A DNA stretch of 64,000 nt, taken from positions 4,603,001 through 4,667,000 of the forward strand of contig CP136010.1 in the NCBI GenBank assembly GCA_030263805.2, given 5' to 3'. Each line of letters begins with the position of its first letter. Within the stretch, counting starts at the first letter, position 1. The notes beneath the pieces were generated by a model. It ran no database searches and was not told the origin of the DNA. It saw only the letters and a program-made list of their open reading frames with translations. The stretch is from Pseudomonas sp. FeN3W. GTDB taxonomy: Bacteria > Pseudomonadota > Gammaproteobacteria > Pseudomonadales > Pseudomonadaceae. A program made the position numbers and the translations under genes. Shown in pieces: positions 40,866 through 48,561 of this stretch.

Positions 40866-41353
40866 ATCCACGTGCCCATCTGGTGAGTCTCGGCGGGCGG
40901 CTGTTGCCGCTTGCGGCCAAGACGCCATTCCTGCTCCAGCGCCTGGCGCTGGAGCGCAGCCTCAATCAGGTATTCGCCGAAGCACTGAGCGATGGCGCCT
41001 TCGACGTGCTTGACGGCCACTGGATGAAGCTCGAAGTCGCCGACCTCGGCCTTGCCTGGTGCCTGACCTGCGAGCGCGAGCAGCTGCGCATTGCGGCGCA
41101 GGCACCGGTGGAGGTGACCATTCGCGGCAACTGGCGCGAGTTCCTGCTGTTGGCCAGCCGTCAGGAAGACCCGGATACGCTGTTCTTCCGCCGCCGGCTG
41201 GTTATCGAGGGTGATACCGAGCTGGGCCTGGCGATCAAGAATCTGATCGACAGTCTCGACCCCGACACGCTGCCGAGCTGGCTGTGGAAACTGCTGCAGG
41301 GTGCCGGCGAGGAGGTAGCGGCGGCCGGTCGGGCACAGGCGGCCAGAGCCTGA
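40859..41353 (+). CDS. ubiT: SCP2-domain accessory factor UbiT (anaerobic ubiquinone synthesis)
   Basis: 164 residues with one SCP2 lipid-binding domain (about 40-150), including LDGHWMKLEVADLGLAWCLT and FRRRLVIEGDTELGLAIKNLIDSLD. It is thought to bind hydrophobic quinone intermediates and replace UbiJ in anaerobic growth. Its ATG is inside the end of ubiV, so translation is coupled. The 232 bases after its stop (41354-41585) show no gene and no clear terminator. Confidence 0.92.
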   Translation: MLNPRAHLVSLGGRLLPLAAKTPFLLQRLALERSLNQVFAEALSDGAFDVLDGHWMKLEVADLGLAWCLTCEREQLRIAAQAPVEVTIRGNWREFLLLASRQEDPDTLFFRRRLVIEGDTELGLAIKNLIDSLDPDTLPSWLWKLLQGAGEEVAAAGRAQAARA

Positions 41354-41585
41354 CCGATTGTTCCGCCCGCAGCCGTCGCAAACTGCCTGTGCCCGCAAGG
41401 CTCAGGCTGGCGGACCGCCCCGACGATTCGCTGTAGCAGCGAGTCTGCTTTGGATAGCGTCCGGAGGCGGACCGAGGTATCGGCCCGAACCCCGGCGCGG
41501 CGCAGCAGTGCGGGGGGCGGCAGGGCGCGCTACCCGCTGGAACGACCTGTTCCGCGATTCCAGCGACACGCTCAGTCCGTGGGTT

Positions 41586-41972
41586 TCAGGCCGTGCGCAG
41601 CTGCATCCGGTCACTGGCGATAATGTCTTTCATGTCATCGAACAGCGCGCTGATCTCCTCCTCGCTGCAGTCTTCCCGATAGCGCTTGCGCAAGCCGTAG
41701 CTGCTGAGGGTGATGTGCACGTCGGGTGTCACGCCGTGCTGCGCGAGGCAGGCTCGGGCGCAATGCATCGGGCAGCCGTCGATGGCGAGAATGGGGCGGC
41801 CGGAGTTGGCTTTCTTCACCAGCGCTGCAACGCGCCCGCCGACGCCGGCGATGCAGGACATTTCCGCCAGCCCGGCGCGATCGAGGCGCACCGCCAGGGT
41901 GTTGGCCAGCTGCGCGACATTCGAACAACCGGAGCATGAATAGACCAGGGGCGCAGGCGTTGTGGTGATCAT
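41586..41972 (-). CDS. Putative zinc-binding DGC-motif protein
   Basis: 128 residues with an N-terminal YSCSGCSNVAQLAN motif, a middle CIAGVGG, and the family stretch AIDGCPMHCARACL, the DGC signature of a small family of predicted metal-binding proteins with no experimentally settled role. The C-terminal part is helical and acidic. An Anr/Dnr box (42033-42046) lies 61 bases upstream, so expression in anoxic or NO conditions is likely. In some denitrifiers similar proteins lie near nitrogen-oxide genes. Function unknown. Confidence 0.8.
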   Translation of the reverse strand: MITTTPAPLVYSCSGCSNVAQLANTLAVRLDRAGLAEMSCIAGVGGRVAALVKKANSGRPILAIDGCPMHCARACLAQHGVTPDVHITLSSYGLRKRYREDCSEEEISALFDDMKDIIASDRMQLRTA

Positions 41973-42032
41973 CGCGTTTTCCTGACGGTGGCGTGACGCG
42001 GGTCATTTTCCAAGGCGCGCCGTCGACTGGCT

Positions 42033-42046
42033 TTGACAGCAATCAA
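42033..42046. promoter_or_regulatory. Anr/Dnr box upstream of the DGC-motif gene
   Basis: TTGACAGCAATCAA matches TTGAT-N4-ATCAA at 9 of 10 positions. It is centred 67 bases before the start at 41972, in the 99-base gap after the Dnr-type regulator gene on the same strand. Confidence 0.78.
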
Positions 42047-42071
42047 GATCACTGGGGCGTTCTGCCGCAGG

Positions 42072-42749
42072 TCACTCGTCATAGGCGGCGAGCTTGCGGT
42101 TGTCGAGAATCTCGATGCGTCGCCGCTGGACCGATATGGTCCCGGCGTCGATCAGCCGATGCAGGATGCGCGAGAAGGTTTCCGGCTGAATGCCCAGTTT
42201 CGACGCGATCAAGCGTTTCGGCACATCAAGCACCACCACGCCGCTGTCGTCCTGCTGCGATTGCGCGAGAAAGCGCACCACTCGATGGCTGGCGTTGGCC
42301 AGGGTGAGGGTGTCGATCTCGGTCATACGCTGGTGCAGCCGAATGCTCAGGGTGGCGAGGATGTCCAGGCAGATATCCGGGTGCTGCTCGAGAATGCGCC
42401 GGTAATGCGGTCCGTTCAGGCTCGCCACCAGGCTGGCCTTTAGCGCGGTGGCGCTGACCGGATAGCTCGGCGTGCCCTTGAACAACAGCGCTTCGGCGAA
42501 CGATTCACCGGCACGCATCACTTCCACCAGCTTCTCTTGCCCGTCGCAGACTACGCGGTGCAGCTTGATCTGGCCGCTGAAGAGGAAATAGAAGCGATCG
42601 GCTTTGTCGCCCTGATGAAACAGCGAGGCCCCCGCAGGCAGGCGCTTCAGGTTGGCAGAGGTGCACACCTCCTGTAACGCCGCCTCGGGCAGTCGGCTGA
42701 ACAGATGGTGGCGGCGCAATTCCGCGACCAGGGTTTTTTCAGTGAGCAT
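42072..42749 (-). CDS. dnrS: Second Crp/Fnr regulator of the Dnr type, next to nrdD (DnrS-like)
   Basis: 225 residues. The sensor beta-roll (about 20-130) and HTH (KLGIQPETFSRILHRLIDAGTI) are those of the Dnr group. It lacks the Fnr cysteine cluster. It is about as long as the Dnr-like protein at 34.8 kb but clearly diverged, so the two are distinct paralogues. The start follows GGGGGAGGACAC. It is divergent from nrdD, the position I recall for dnrS in P. stutzeri. A Dnr-type box lies in the shared promoter region. Confidence 0.82.
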   Translation of the reverse strand: MLTEKTLVAELRRHHLFSRLPEAALQEVCTSANLKRLPAGASLFHQGDKADRFYFLFSGQIKLHRVVCDGQEKLVEVMRAGESFAEALLFKGTPSYPVSATALKASLVASLNGPHYRRILEQHPDICLDILATLSIRLHQRMTEIDTLTLANASHRVVRFLAQSQQDDSGVVVLDVPKRLIASKLGIQPETFSRILHRLIDAGTISVQRRRIEILDNRKLAAYDE

Positions 42750-42880
42750 GTGTCCTCCCCCGGACTGAACCGGGTTTATCAGCCTGCATCCTAGGAGCCC
42801 GGTGTCCGCCGCTTCCTTGATCACGGACAAGAGTGTCGGTCATGAGCCGTCGGCGCCGTCCGGCGATCACTTGCCTGTGC

Positions 42881-42894
42881 TTGACGATGATCAA
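42881..42894. promoter_or_regulatory. Anr/Dnr box in the dnrS/nrdD divergent promoter
   Basis: TTGACGATGATCAA, 9 of 10 positions of TTGAT-N4-ATCAA, lies 86 bases before the nrdD start and 132 bases before the dnrS start. Activation at -41.5 would place the nrdD transcript start near 42929. Confidence 0.82.
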
Positions 42895-42923
42895 TTCGGT
42901 AATGAGGTTCCACCTCTAAAGTC

Positions 42924-42937
42924 ACACCATATTGTGT
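42924..42937. promoter_or_regulatory. NrdR-box-like palindrome before nrdD
   Basis: ACACCATATTGTGT is an imperfect palindrome resembling the NrdR box (ACAC-WATATATW-GTGT) but two bases shorter in the centre. It would overlap the predicted nrdD transcript start. Only one copy is seen, whereas NrdR sites usually come in pairs. Confidence 0.35.
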
Positions 42938-42979
42938 TTTCGGCGAATAAATTAACTACATATGGTTATGGAGGCGTTG

Positions 42980-44998
42980 ATGCCCAGGCAGGCAGAGGTG
43001 GCGAAACCGGTTTCACTGCGCAAGCGCGATGGCCGACTGGCGGCGTTCGAAGTGGACAAGATCGAGCGCGCCATCGCGGCGGCAGGCGCGGCGACCGGCG
43101 AGTTCGAGTTGGCAATGGCACAGGCATTGGCCGAGGTCGTTCGTCAGCAACTGGCCCATCGCACGGCGGTGGAGGTGGAGCAGGTGCAGGACGGCGTCGA
43201 GCGTGCCCTGATGGCAGCCGGCTACTTCGATACCGCCAGGGCCTACATCGTCTACCGCGAACGCCATGCGCGTCTGCGCCGAGATCGCAAGGTGGTGGTC
43301 GACGTCGCCGCCTCGATGAACGAATACCTCTCCCGCGAAGACTGGCGGGTGCGCGCCAACGCCAACCAGGGCTACTCACTCGGCGGGCTGATCCTCAACG
43401 TGTCTGGCAAGGTCACCGCCAACTACTGGCTGGACGAGGTCTACAGCCCGGAGATCGGCACGGCGCATCGCGAAGGCGATCTGCATATCCATGACCTGGA
43501 CATGCTCGCCGGCTATTGCGCTGGCTGGTCACTGCGGACCCTGCTCAATGAGGGCTTCAACGGGATTCCGGGGCGGGTTGAGGCCGGCCCGCCCAAGCAT
43601 CTGTCCAGCGCGCTGGGGCAGATGGTCAATTTTCTCGGCACGCTGCAGAACGAGTGGGCCGGCGCGCAGGCGTTCAGCAGCTTCGATACCTACCTCGCAC
43701 CGTTCGTGCGCAAGGACAACCTTGGCTTCGCCGAAATCCGCCAGGCCATTCAGGAGTTCATCTACAACCTCAATGTGCCGTCGCGCTGGGGCACGCAGAC
43801 CCCGTTCACCAACCTGACCTTCGACTGGGTCTGCCCTGAAGACCTGCGCGAACAGATCCCCTACATCGGCGGCGAGGAGATGCCCTTCGCCTACGGCGAG
43901 CTGCAGGCCGAGATGGAGCTGATCAACCGTGCCTATATAGAAGTGATGCAGGCCGGTGACGGCCTCGGCCGGGTTTTCACCTTCCCGATCCCGACCTACA
44001 ACATTACCCACGACTTCCCCTGGGACAGCGAGAACGCCGAGCGCCTGTTCGAGATGACCGCGCGCTACGGGCTGCCGTACTTCCAGAACTTCCTCAATTC
44101 GGACATGCAGCCGAACCAGGTGCGTTCGATGTGCTGCCGCCTGCAGCTGGACGTGCGCGAGCTGCTCAAGCGTGGCGGCGGGCTGTTCGGCTCTGCCGAG
44201 CAGACCGGTTCGCTGGGCGTGGTGACGGTGAACTGTGCACGCCTGGGCTATCTCTACCGCGGCGACAAGGTGGCGCTGCTCGAGCAGCTGGATACGCTGC
44301 TGGACATGGCGCGGCAGAGTCTGGAGGTCAAGCGCAAGGTCATCCAGCACCATATGGATGCCGGGCTCTACCCCTACACCAAGCGTTATCTGGGCACACT
44401 GCGCAATCACTTCTCCACCATCGGGGTGAACGGGCTGCACGAGATGGTGCGCAATTTCACCGACGACACCGAGGGTCTGCAGACCGCTGCCGGTCGCGCG
44501 CTGGCGATCGAGGTGCTCGACCACGTGCGGGCGCGGCTGGTGCAGTTCCAGGAAGACACCGGGCACCTCTACAACCTCGAGGCGACGCCGGCCGAAGGCA
44601 CCACCTATCGTTTCGCCAAGGAAGACCGCAAGCGCTTCCCCGACATCCTCCAGGCGGGTTCGGCCGAGGCGCCGTACTACACCAACTCCTCGCAACTGCC
44701 GGTCGGCTTCACCGACGACCCCTTCGAGGCCCTGGAGCTGCAGGACGAGCTGCAGTGCAAGTACACCGGCGGCACCGTGTTGCACCTGTACATGGCCGAG
44801 CAGATTTCCTCGGCCGAGGCCTGCAAGAAGCTGGTACGCAATGCGCTGTCGCGTTACCGCCTGCCTTACCTGACGGTAACGCCCACCTTCTCGATCTGCC
44901 CGGTGCACGGTTATCTCGCTGGCGAGCACGAGTTCTGCCCGAAGTGCGATGAGGCGCTGCTGCACAAGCAGCAAGCCGAAGCGGCCCTGGCGGTCTGA
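42980..44998 (+). CDS. nrdD: Anaerobic (class III) ribonucleoside-triphosphate reductase, large part lacking the glycyl-radical end
   Basis: 672 residues. An N-terminal ATP-cone (about 12-100) controls activity. The ten-stranded barrel follows, with DLDMLAGYCAGWSLRTLL and DMQPNQVRSMCCRLQLD. The C-terminus holds the zinc ribbon CPVHGYLAGEHEFCPKC and stops 15 residues later. Canonical NrdD continues with a SRVxGYxxPV segment bearing the glycyl radical; here that segment is absent and is encoded by the next, separate gene. The start at 42980 has GGAGG six bases upstream; ATG 42962 would add six residues. It reduces NTPs to dNTPs without oxygen. Confidence 0.92.
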   Translation: MPRQAEVAKPVSLRKRDGRLAAFEVDKIERAIAAAGAATGEFELAMAQALAEVVRQQLAHRTAVEVEQVQDGVERALMAAGYFDTARAYIVYRERHARLRRDRKVVVDVAASMNEYLSREDWRVRANANQGYSLGGLILNVSGKVTANYWLDEVYSPEIGTAHREGDLHIHDLDMLAGYCAGWSLRTLLNEGFNGIPGRVEAGPPKHLSSALGQMVNFLGTLQNEWAGAQAFSSFDTYLAPFVRKDNLGFAEIRQAIQEFIYNLNVPSRWGTQTPFTNLTFDWVCPEDLREQIPYIGGEEMPFAYGELQAEMELINRAYIEVMQAGDGLGRVFTFPIPTYNITHDFPWDSENAERLFEMTARYGLPYFQNFLNSDMQPNQVRSMCCRLQLDVRELLKRGGGLFGSAEQTGSLGVVTVNCARLGYLYRGDKVALLEQLDTLLDMARQSLEVKRKVIQHHMDAGLYPYTKRYLGTLRNHFSTIGVNGLHEMVRNFTDDTEGLQTAAGRALAIEVLDHVRARLVQFQEDTGHLYNLEATPAEGTTYRFAKEDRKRFPDILQAGSAEAPYYTNSSQLPVGFTDDPFEALELQDELQCKYTGGTVLHLYMAEQISSAEACKKLVRNALSRYRLPYLTVTPTFSICPVHGYLAGEHEFCPKCDEALLHKQQAEAALAV

Positions 44999-45072
44999 TC
45001 TGCGATCCCGTGTCACGCCGCTCCAAGAGGTGCGGCGCCGCATAATCAACCCTAAGCAAAAGGAGCGTCACC

Positions 45073-45228
45073 ATGAACCCAGCCAGCCAACTGCCCCAGG
45101 ACCAGCGCCAACGTTGCGAAGTCTGGACCCGCGTGATGGGCTATCACCGCCCGGTTACCGCATTCAATCCGGGCAAGCAGTCCGAGCATCGCGAGCGCCT
45201 GCATTTCACTGAAGCAGCGGCGCGGTGA
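45073..45228 (+). CDS. Separate glycyl-radical peptide of the class III ribonucleotide reductase
   Basis: 51 residues. After a polar start it reads CEVWTRVMGYHRPVTAFNPGKQ, matching the C-terminal glycyl-radical segment of NrdD (pattern E-V-x-S/T-R-V-x-G-Y-x-x-P-V...N-x-G-K); Gly23 is the expected radical site. It lies 74 bases after the nrdD stop, in a different frame, with its own strong ribosome binding site (AAAAGGAG). Its stop overlaps the GTG of nrdG by 4 bases. It probably docks on NrdD as a radical-bearing subunit, comparable in principle to the small protein GrcA/YfiD for pyruvate formate-lyase. No zinc ribbon or barrel is present. Confidence 0.85.
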   Translation: MNPASQLPQDQRQRCEVWTRVMGYHRPVTAFNPGKQSEHRERLHFTEAAAR

Positions 45229-45920
45229 CCGCAGCACTTCGCGTCGGGGGGCTGGTCCCCCTGACCACACTGGATTTCCCCGACCATCTGGCCTGCGTGC
45301 TGTTCTGCCAGGGCTGCGGCTGGCGCTGCCGCTACTGCCACAATCCGCAGCTGATCCCGGCCTGTGGCAACGAGGAGAAGCCCTGGTCGGAGATTCTCGC
45401 CTTTCTCGAACAGCGCGTCGGCCTGCTCGAGGCGGTGGTGTTCAGCGGTGGCGAGCCGACCCTGCAGACCGCGCTGCCCGAGGCCATCGCCCAGGTGCGG
45501 GCGCTGGGCTACAAGGTCGGCCTGCACAGCGCCGGCATCAAACCGAAGTTGTTCGCCAACATCCTGCCGCTGGTGGATTGGGTCGGTTTCGACATCAAGG
45601 CGCTACCCGAGCACAGCAGCGCGATCACCGGCGTGGATGGCAGCGGCAAGGCCAACTGGAAGAGTCTCGAACACCTGCTGGAAAGCGGCGTCGAGCATGA
45701 GTGCCGGACCACCGTGCACTGGCAACTGTTCGACGCCGACATGCTGTGGGACATGGCTCAGCGCCTGCGCCGGCTGGGTGTCGAACGCTTCGCCGTGCAG
45801 TGCGTGCGCACCGCGCGCATGCTCGACGACAGCCTCGCCGAGAGCCGCGCACCCTACGATCAGCAGCGCCTGTGGGAGCGCCTGGATCGACTGTTCCCAT
45901 CCTTCGTGCTGCGTGGATAG
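45225..45920 (+). CDS. nrdG: Anaerobic ribonucleotide reductase activating enzyme (radical SAM)
   Basis: 231 residues from GTG. The radical-SAM cluster motif is CGWRCRYC within CVLFCQGCGWRCRYCHNP, and the glycine-rich SAM motif is FSGGEPTL. It uses SAM to create the glycyl radical on class III reductase, here presumably on the small peptide encoded just upstream. Length and sequence fit the longer pseudomonad NrdG (pyruvate-formate-lyase-activase-like branch). The operon ends at a strong hairpin. Confidence 0.92.
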   Translation: MTAALRVGGLVPLTTLDFPDHLACVLFCQGCGWRCRYCHNPQLIPACGNEEKPWSEILAFLEQRVGLLEAVVFSGGEPTLQTALPEAIAQVRALGYKVGLHSAGIKPKLFANILPLVDWVGFDIKALPEHSSAITGVDGSGKANWKSLEHLLESGVEHECRTTVHWQLFDADMLWDMAQRLRRLGVERFAVQCVRTARMLDDSLAESRAPYDQQRLWERLDRLFPSFVLRG

Positions 45921-45929
45921 GCCGCTGCG

Positions 45930-45951
45930 GGGTGCCGCAACGGGCACCCCA
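45930..45951. terminator. Hairpin between convergent nrdG and ftrD
   Basis: GGGGTGCC (45930-45937) and GGCACCCC (45944-45951) form a perfect 8-bp stem with a 6-base loop in the 49-base gap between two convergent genes. No U-run follows in either direction. Confidence 0.55.
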
Positions 45952-45969
45952 CTCAAGGCCTGATCGACC

Positions 45970-47346
45970 TCAGCTCCAGCCCCAGAACTGCAGCCACCAG
46001 CCATAGCCCACCAGCGCGCAACCGGCATTGACGCAGGCGAACGCCAGCAGCCGGCGCATGCCGTTGCCGCCGTGACGGCTGATCACGTTCCACGCCAGGT
46101 ACAGACTCCACGCCACGGCACCGATCAGCAGCGCGGCGCGAGCCGGTTGCGCCCAGGCCAGTAGCAAGCCCTCGTAGCGCAGTAGCTTGACCGTGGTGGC
46201 GGACAGGCCGAGAAACAGCCCGGCGCCACCCAGCGGCACCAGTGCCAATGCGAGGTGCTGGAACACATTGTCGCCACGGCGCATTACCCGCACGGCGGCG
46301 CGCAGCAGTAGCCACAACGCGCCGCCGACGAGCAACGAGGCACCGAAGATGTAGGTGAGGATCACGGCGCCATCGAGCCAGGTGAAGGCATCGTTGGCCT
46401 GCGGATAGTGGGTCAGCAGCCACCAAGGCGCGTTGGCTTCCAGCGGCCAGATGATGTCGCTATCCACCAGCCATTCCGCGGCGGCCTGCTTGAGGGTGAT
46501 GAACCAGGGACTGACCGTCCACTGGAAGGCGCCCATGGCCAGGCCGATCATGCCGAACAGCAACAGGGTGCTGTCCCAGTGATCGCTTTGCTGCTGACCG
46601 CCGACGATGAGGATTTCAGAATTGGGCGAACGGGCGCTCAGCTGCACTGCACCGCGCTGGCTGCTGCAGCGGCCACAGGCATGGCAATCGGCATTGCCCT
46701 GCATGCGACGGATGTCAATCAGCGGGGCGCAGTTGGGTGTCGGCAGGTGCGGTTCGCGATTTTCCAGCCAGCGCTGTTCGTCGACCTTGTAGTGCACCGG
46801 CGCCAAGCGGGCGAGCAGGGCGAACACGCCGCTGACCGGGCACAGATGGCGGCACCAGACCCGCTTGCCGCGGCCGTAGAGAAAGCCCACCAGCATCGCC
46901 GCGACGGTGGAGCCGCCGAGGATCAGCAGTGCCGCCTGGGCATAGTCATAGACGCTGATCAGCTGGCCGTAGACGGTGGTGAGGATGAAGGCGATGGTCG
47001 GCCAGCCGCTCCAGCGCACCCAGCGCGGCGTGCGTTTGTTCAGCCCGCGCCAGCTGATCCACTCGCTGAGCGAGCCTTCGGGGCAGAGCACTCCGCACCA
47101 CAGGCGGCCGAAGAAGATCATCGACAGCAGCACGAAGGGCCACCACAAGCCCCAGAAGATGAACTGCGCCAGTACCGTCAGGTTGTCGAGCATGCCGGCC
47201 TGGGCCGGCGGCAGATCAAGAAAGGCGGGGATCACCAGTAGCGTCAGGTAGAACCCCACCACCAGCCACTGCAGCGCGCGAATGGCTTTCGCATGCTGGC
47301 GCAGCAGGTCACCGAGTCGCGCCAGCCACGGCGCCTGGGTGATCAT
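45970..47346 (-). CDS. ftrD: FtrD-type polyferredoxin membrane protein of the iron uptake system
   Basis: 458 residues from MITQAPWLARLGDLL. About ten membrane helices carry NapH/CcoG-like motifs GRLWCGVLCPEGSLSEW, RVWCRHLCPVSGVFALL and CHACGRCSSQRGA, which would bind [4Fe-4S] clusters. It overlaps the FTR1 permease gene by 4 bases. In Bordetella FtrABCD this protein is proposed to accept the electron released when Fe(II) is oxidised during transport. Last gene of the operon. Confidence 0.85.
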   Translation of the reverse strand: MITQAPWLARLGDLLRQHAKAIRALQWLVVGFYLTLLVIPAFLDLPPAQAGMLDNLTVLAQFIFWGLWWPFVLLSMIFFGRLWCGVLCPEGSLSEWISWRGLNKRTPRWVRWSGWPTIAFILTTVYGQLISVYDYAQAALLILGGSTVAAMLVGFLYGRGKRVWCRHLCPVSGVFALLARLAPVHYKVDEQRWLENREPHLPTPNCAPLIDIRRMQGNADCHACGRCSSQRGAVQLSARSPNSEILIVGGQQQSDHWDSTLLLFGMIGLAMGAFQWTVSPWFITLKQAAAEWLVDSDIIWPLEANAPWWLLTHYPQANDAFTWLDGAVILTYIFGASLLVGGALWLLLRAAVRVMRRGDNVFQHLALALVPLGGAGLFLGLSATTVKLLRYEGLLLAWAQPARAALLIGAVAWSLYLAWNVISRHGGNGMRRLLAFACVNAGCALVGYGWWLQFWGWS

Positions 47347-48200
47347 GCTGGCCTCGCAGCGAGCTGCACCTGTACCCGCGGTTTGAGCCATGCCCACGCG
47401 GCGAGCCAGTAAAGGCCCAGAACTACCGCGGCGGCCAGCGAAGGCATGGCGCGATAGCCGGTGAGGCCGGCCAGGGTGCCGCCGAGCGTGCCGCCATCAT
47501 CCAGCAGGGCCGAGGTATCCCAGAGCGGATCGCCGAACACCGTGTACAGCACTTCCGGTACGTCCATACCCATCAGCTGGCCGCTGAAGCGATCCAGCGC
47601 GGCCATCAGCAATGCGCCGCCGAGCAGCAGCAACATCACTTCGCTGACCTGGAAGAAACGCCGCCAGCTGAAGTAGCGGCTGCCGGCCTGCAGGGCTGCA
47701 TAACTGAGTAGGGCGAGGACGAAACCGAGTACACCGCCGATGACGAAGCGGGTGAGGTCCATACCCGCCTGCTGGTTACCGATGCCGTAGAGGAACACCA
47801 CCGTCTCGCTGCCTTCACGACCGACGGCGAGCATGGCCAGCAGCAGCAGGCCGATGCCGCTGCCCTGGCTGAGCTTTTCCGCAGCGCTGTTCTGCAGGCT
47901 GGTCTTCAACGTGCGGCCATGCTGATGCATCCAGCCGACCATGTGCAGGATCAGCAGGCTGGCTACCAGCAGCATCGCGCACTGGAACCATTCGCCACCG
48001 CTGCCCGCCAGCCAGTCGCCGGCCTGCAATACGCCCCAGCCCAGCGCAGCGGCCAGACCGAGACCGGCAGCGACACCGGCCCAGAGCATGCGCAGCGCAT
48101 TGGCCGCGCCTGGTTGCTGGCGCAGCCAGGCATGCAGGATGCCGATGACCAGCAGGGCCTCGACGCTTTCGCGCCAGACGATGAACATGGATTGGCCCAT
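47343..48200 (-). CDS. ftrC: FTR1 family high-affinity iron permease (FtrC-like)
   Basis: 285 residues with seven predicted helices. The two REXXE-type motifs of FTR1 proteins are visible as WRESVEALLVIGIL near the N-terminus and VGREGSETVVFLYGIG in the middle. It conducts iron across the inner membrane after oxidation. It sits between the cupredoxin gene (22 bases upstream) and the polyferredoxin gene (ATGA overlap), the FtrABCD order. Confidence 0.9.
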   Translation of the reverse strand: MGQSMFIVWRESVEALLVIGILHAWLRQQPGAANALRMLWAGVAAGLGLAAALGWGVLQAGDWLAGSGGEWFQCAMLLVASLLILHMVGWMHQHGRTLKTSLQNSAAEKLSQGSGIGLLLLAMLAVGREGSETVVFLYGIGNQQAGMDLTRFVIGGVLGFVLALLSYAALQAGSRYFSWRRFFQVSEVMLLLLGGALLMAALDRFSGQLMGMDVPEVLYTVFGDPLWDTSALLDDGGTLGGTLAGLTGYRAMPSLAAAVVLGLYWLAAWAWLKPRVQVQLAARPA

Positions 48201-48222
48201 GGGACTCTCCTCAGAAAAGCAA

Positions 48223-48561
48223 CTACTTGGCGACGATCTCGCCTTCGGGAAGATCCATATGGAATTCGTCGAAGAATGGATAGCGGCCCGGCTTCAGCGG
48301 GTGGATCACGACGAAGGAGGTCACCCCGGGTGACAGCACCTTCTCGACGCGTAGCGGGGTGCTCTCGAACTCGGTCGGCCCGCTGCCGGCGTTGTGCACG
48401 ATGATCTTGAAGCGCTGACGGGCAGGGACTTCGATGGTCGCTGGCTCGAAGTGGCCGTCACGTATGGTCAGCTCGTACGTCGGCAGCGCGGCCTGCGCCG
48501 GGCTCGCGAGCCCGACCAGTAGCGGCAGCACGCCGAGCAGCGATTGCCCGGCGCGACGCAT
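48223..48561 (-). CDS. ftrB: Periplasmic cupredoxin-domain protein (FtrB-like)
   Basis: 112 residues. A signal peptide ends near AQAA. The mature cupredoxin-1-like domain has YELTIRDGHFEPATIEVPARQRFKIIVHNAGSGPTEFES, and the region SFVVIHPLKPGRYPFFDEFH carries possible copper ligands. It is proposed to oxidise Fe(II) delivered by the P19-type partner. Its ATG shares one base with the stop of the P19 gene. Catalytic role inferred from the Bordetella system. Confidence 0.82.
   Translation of the reverse strand: MRRAGQSLLGVLPLLVGLASPAQAALPTYELTIRDGHFEPATIEVPARQRFKIIVHNAGSGPTEFESTPLRVEKVLSPGVTSFVVIHPLKPGRYPFFDEFHMDLPEGEIVAK

Noticed and set aside
41354..41585. Hidden gene or RNA between ubiT and the DGC gene
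   Set aside because: No frame with coding character, ribosome binding site, strong hairpin or box was found.
43529..45049. 506-codon frame opposite nrdD
   Set aside because: Shadow of nrdD with His/Gln/Arg-rich composition and no family signature.
44999..45072. Programmed frameshift or readthrough joining nrdD to the small glycyl-radical frame
   Set aside because: 74 bases separate them, in a different frame, and a strong ribosome binding site with ATG precedes the small gene.
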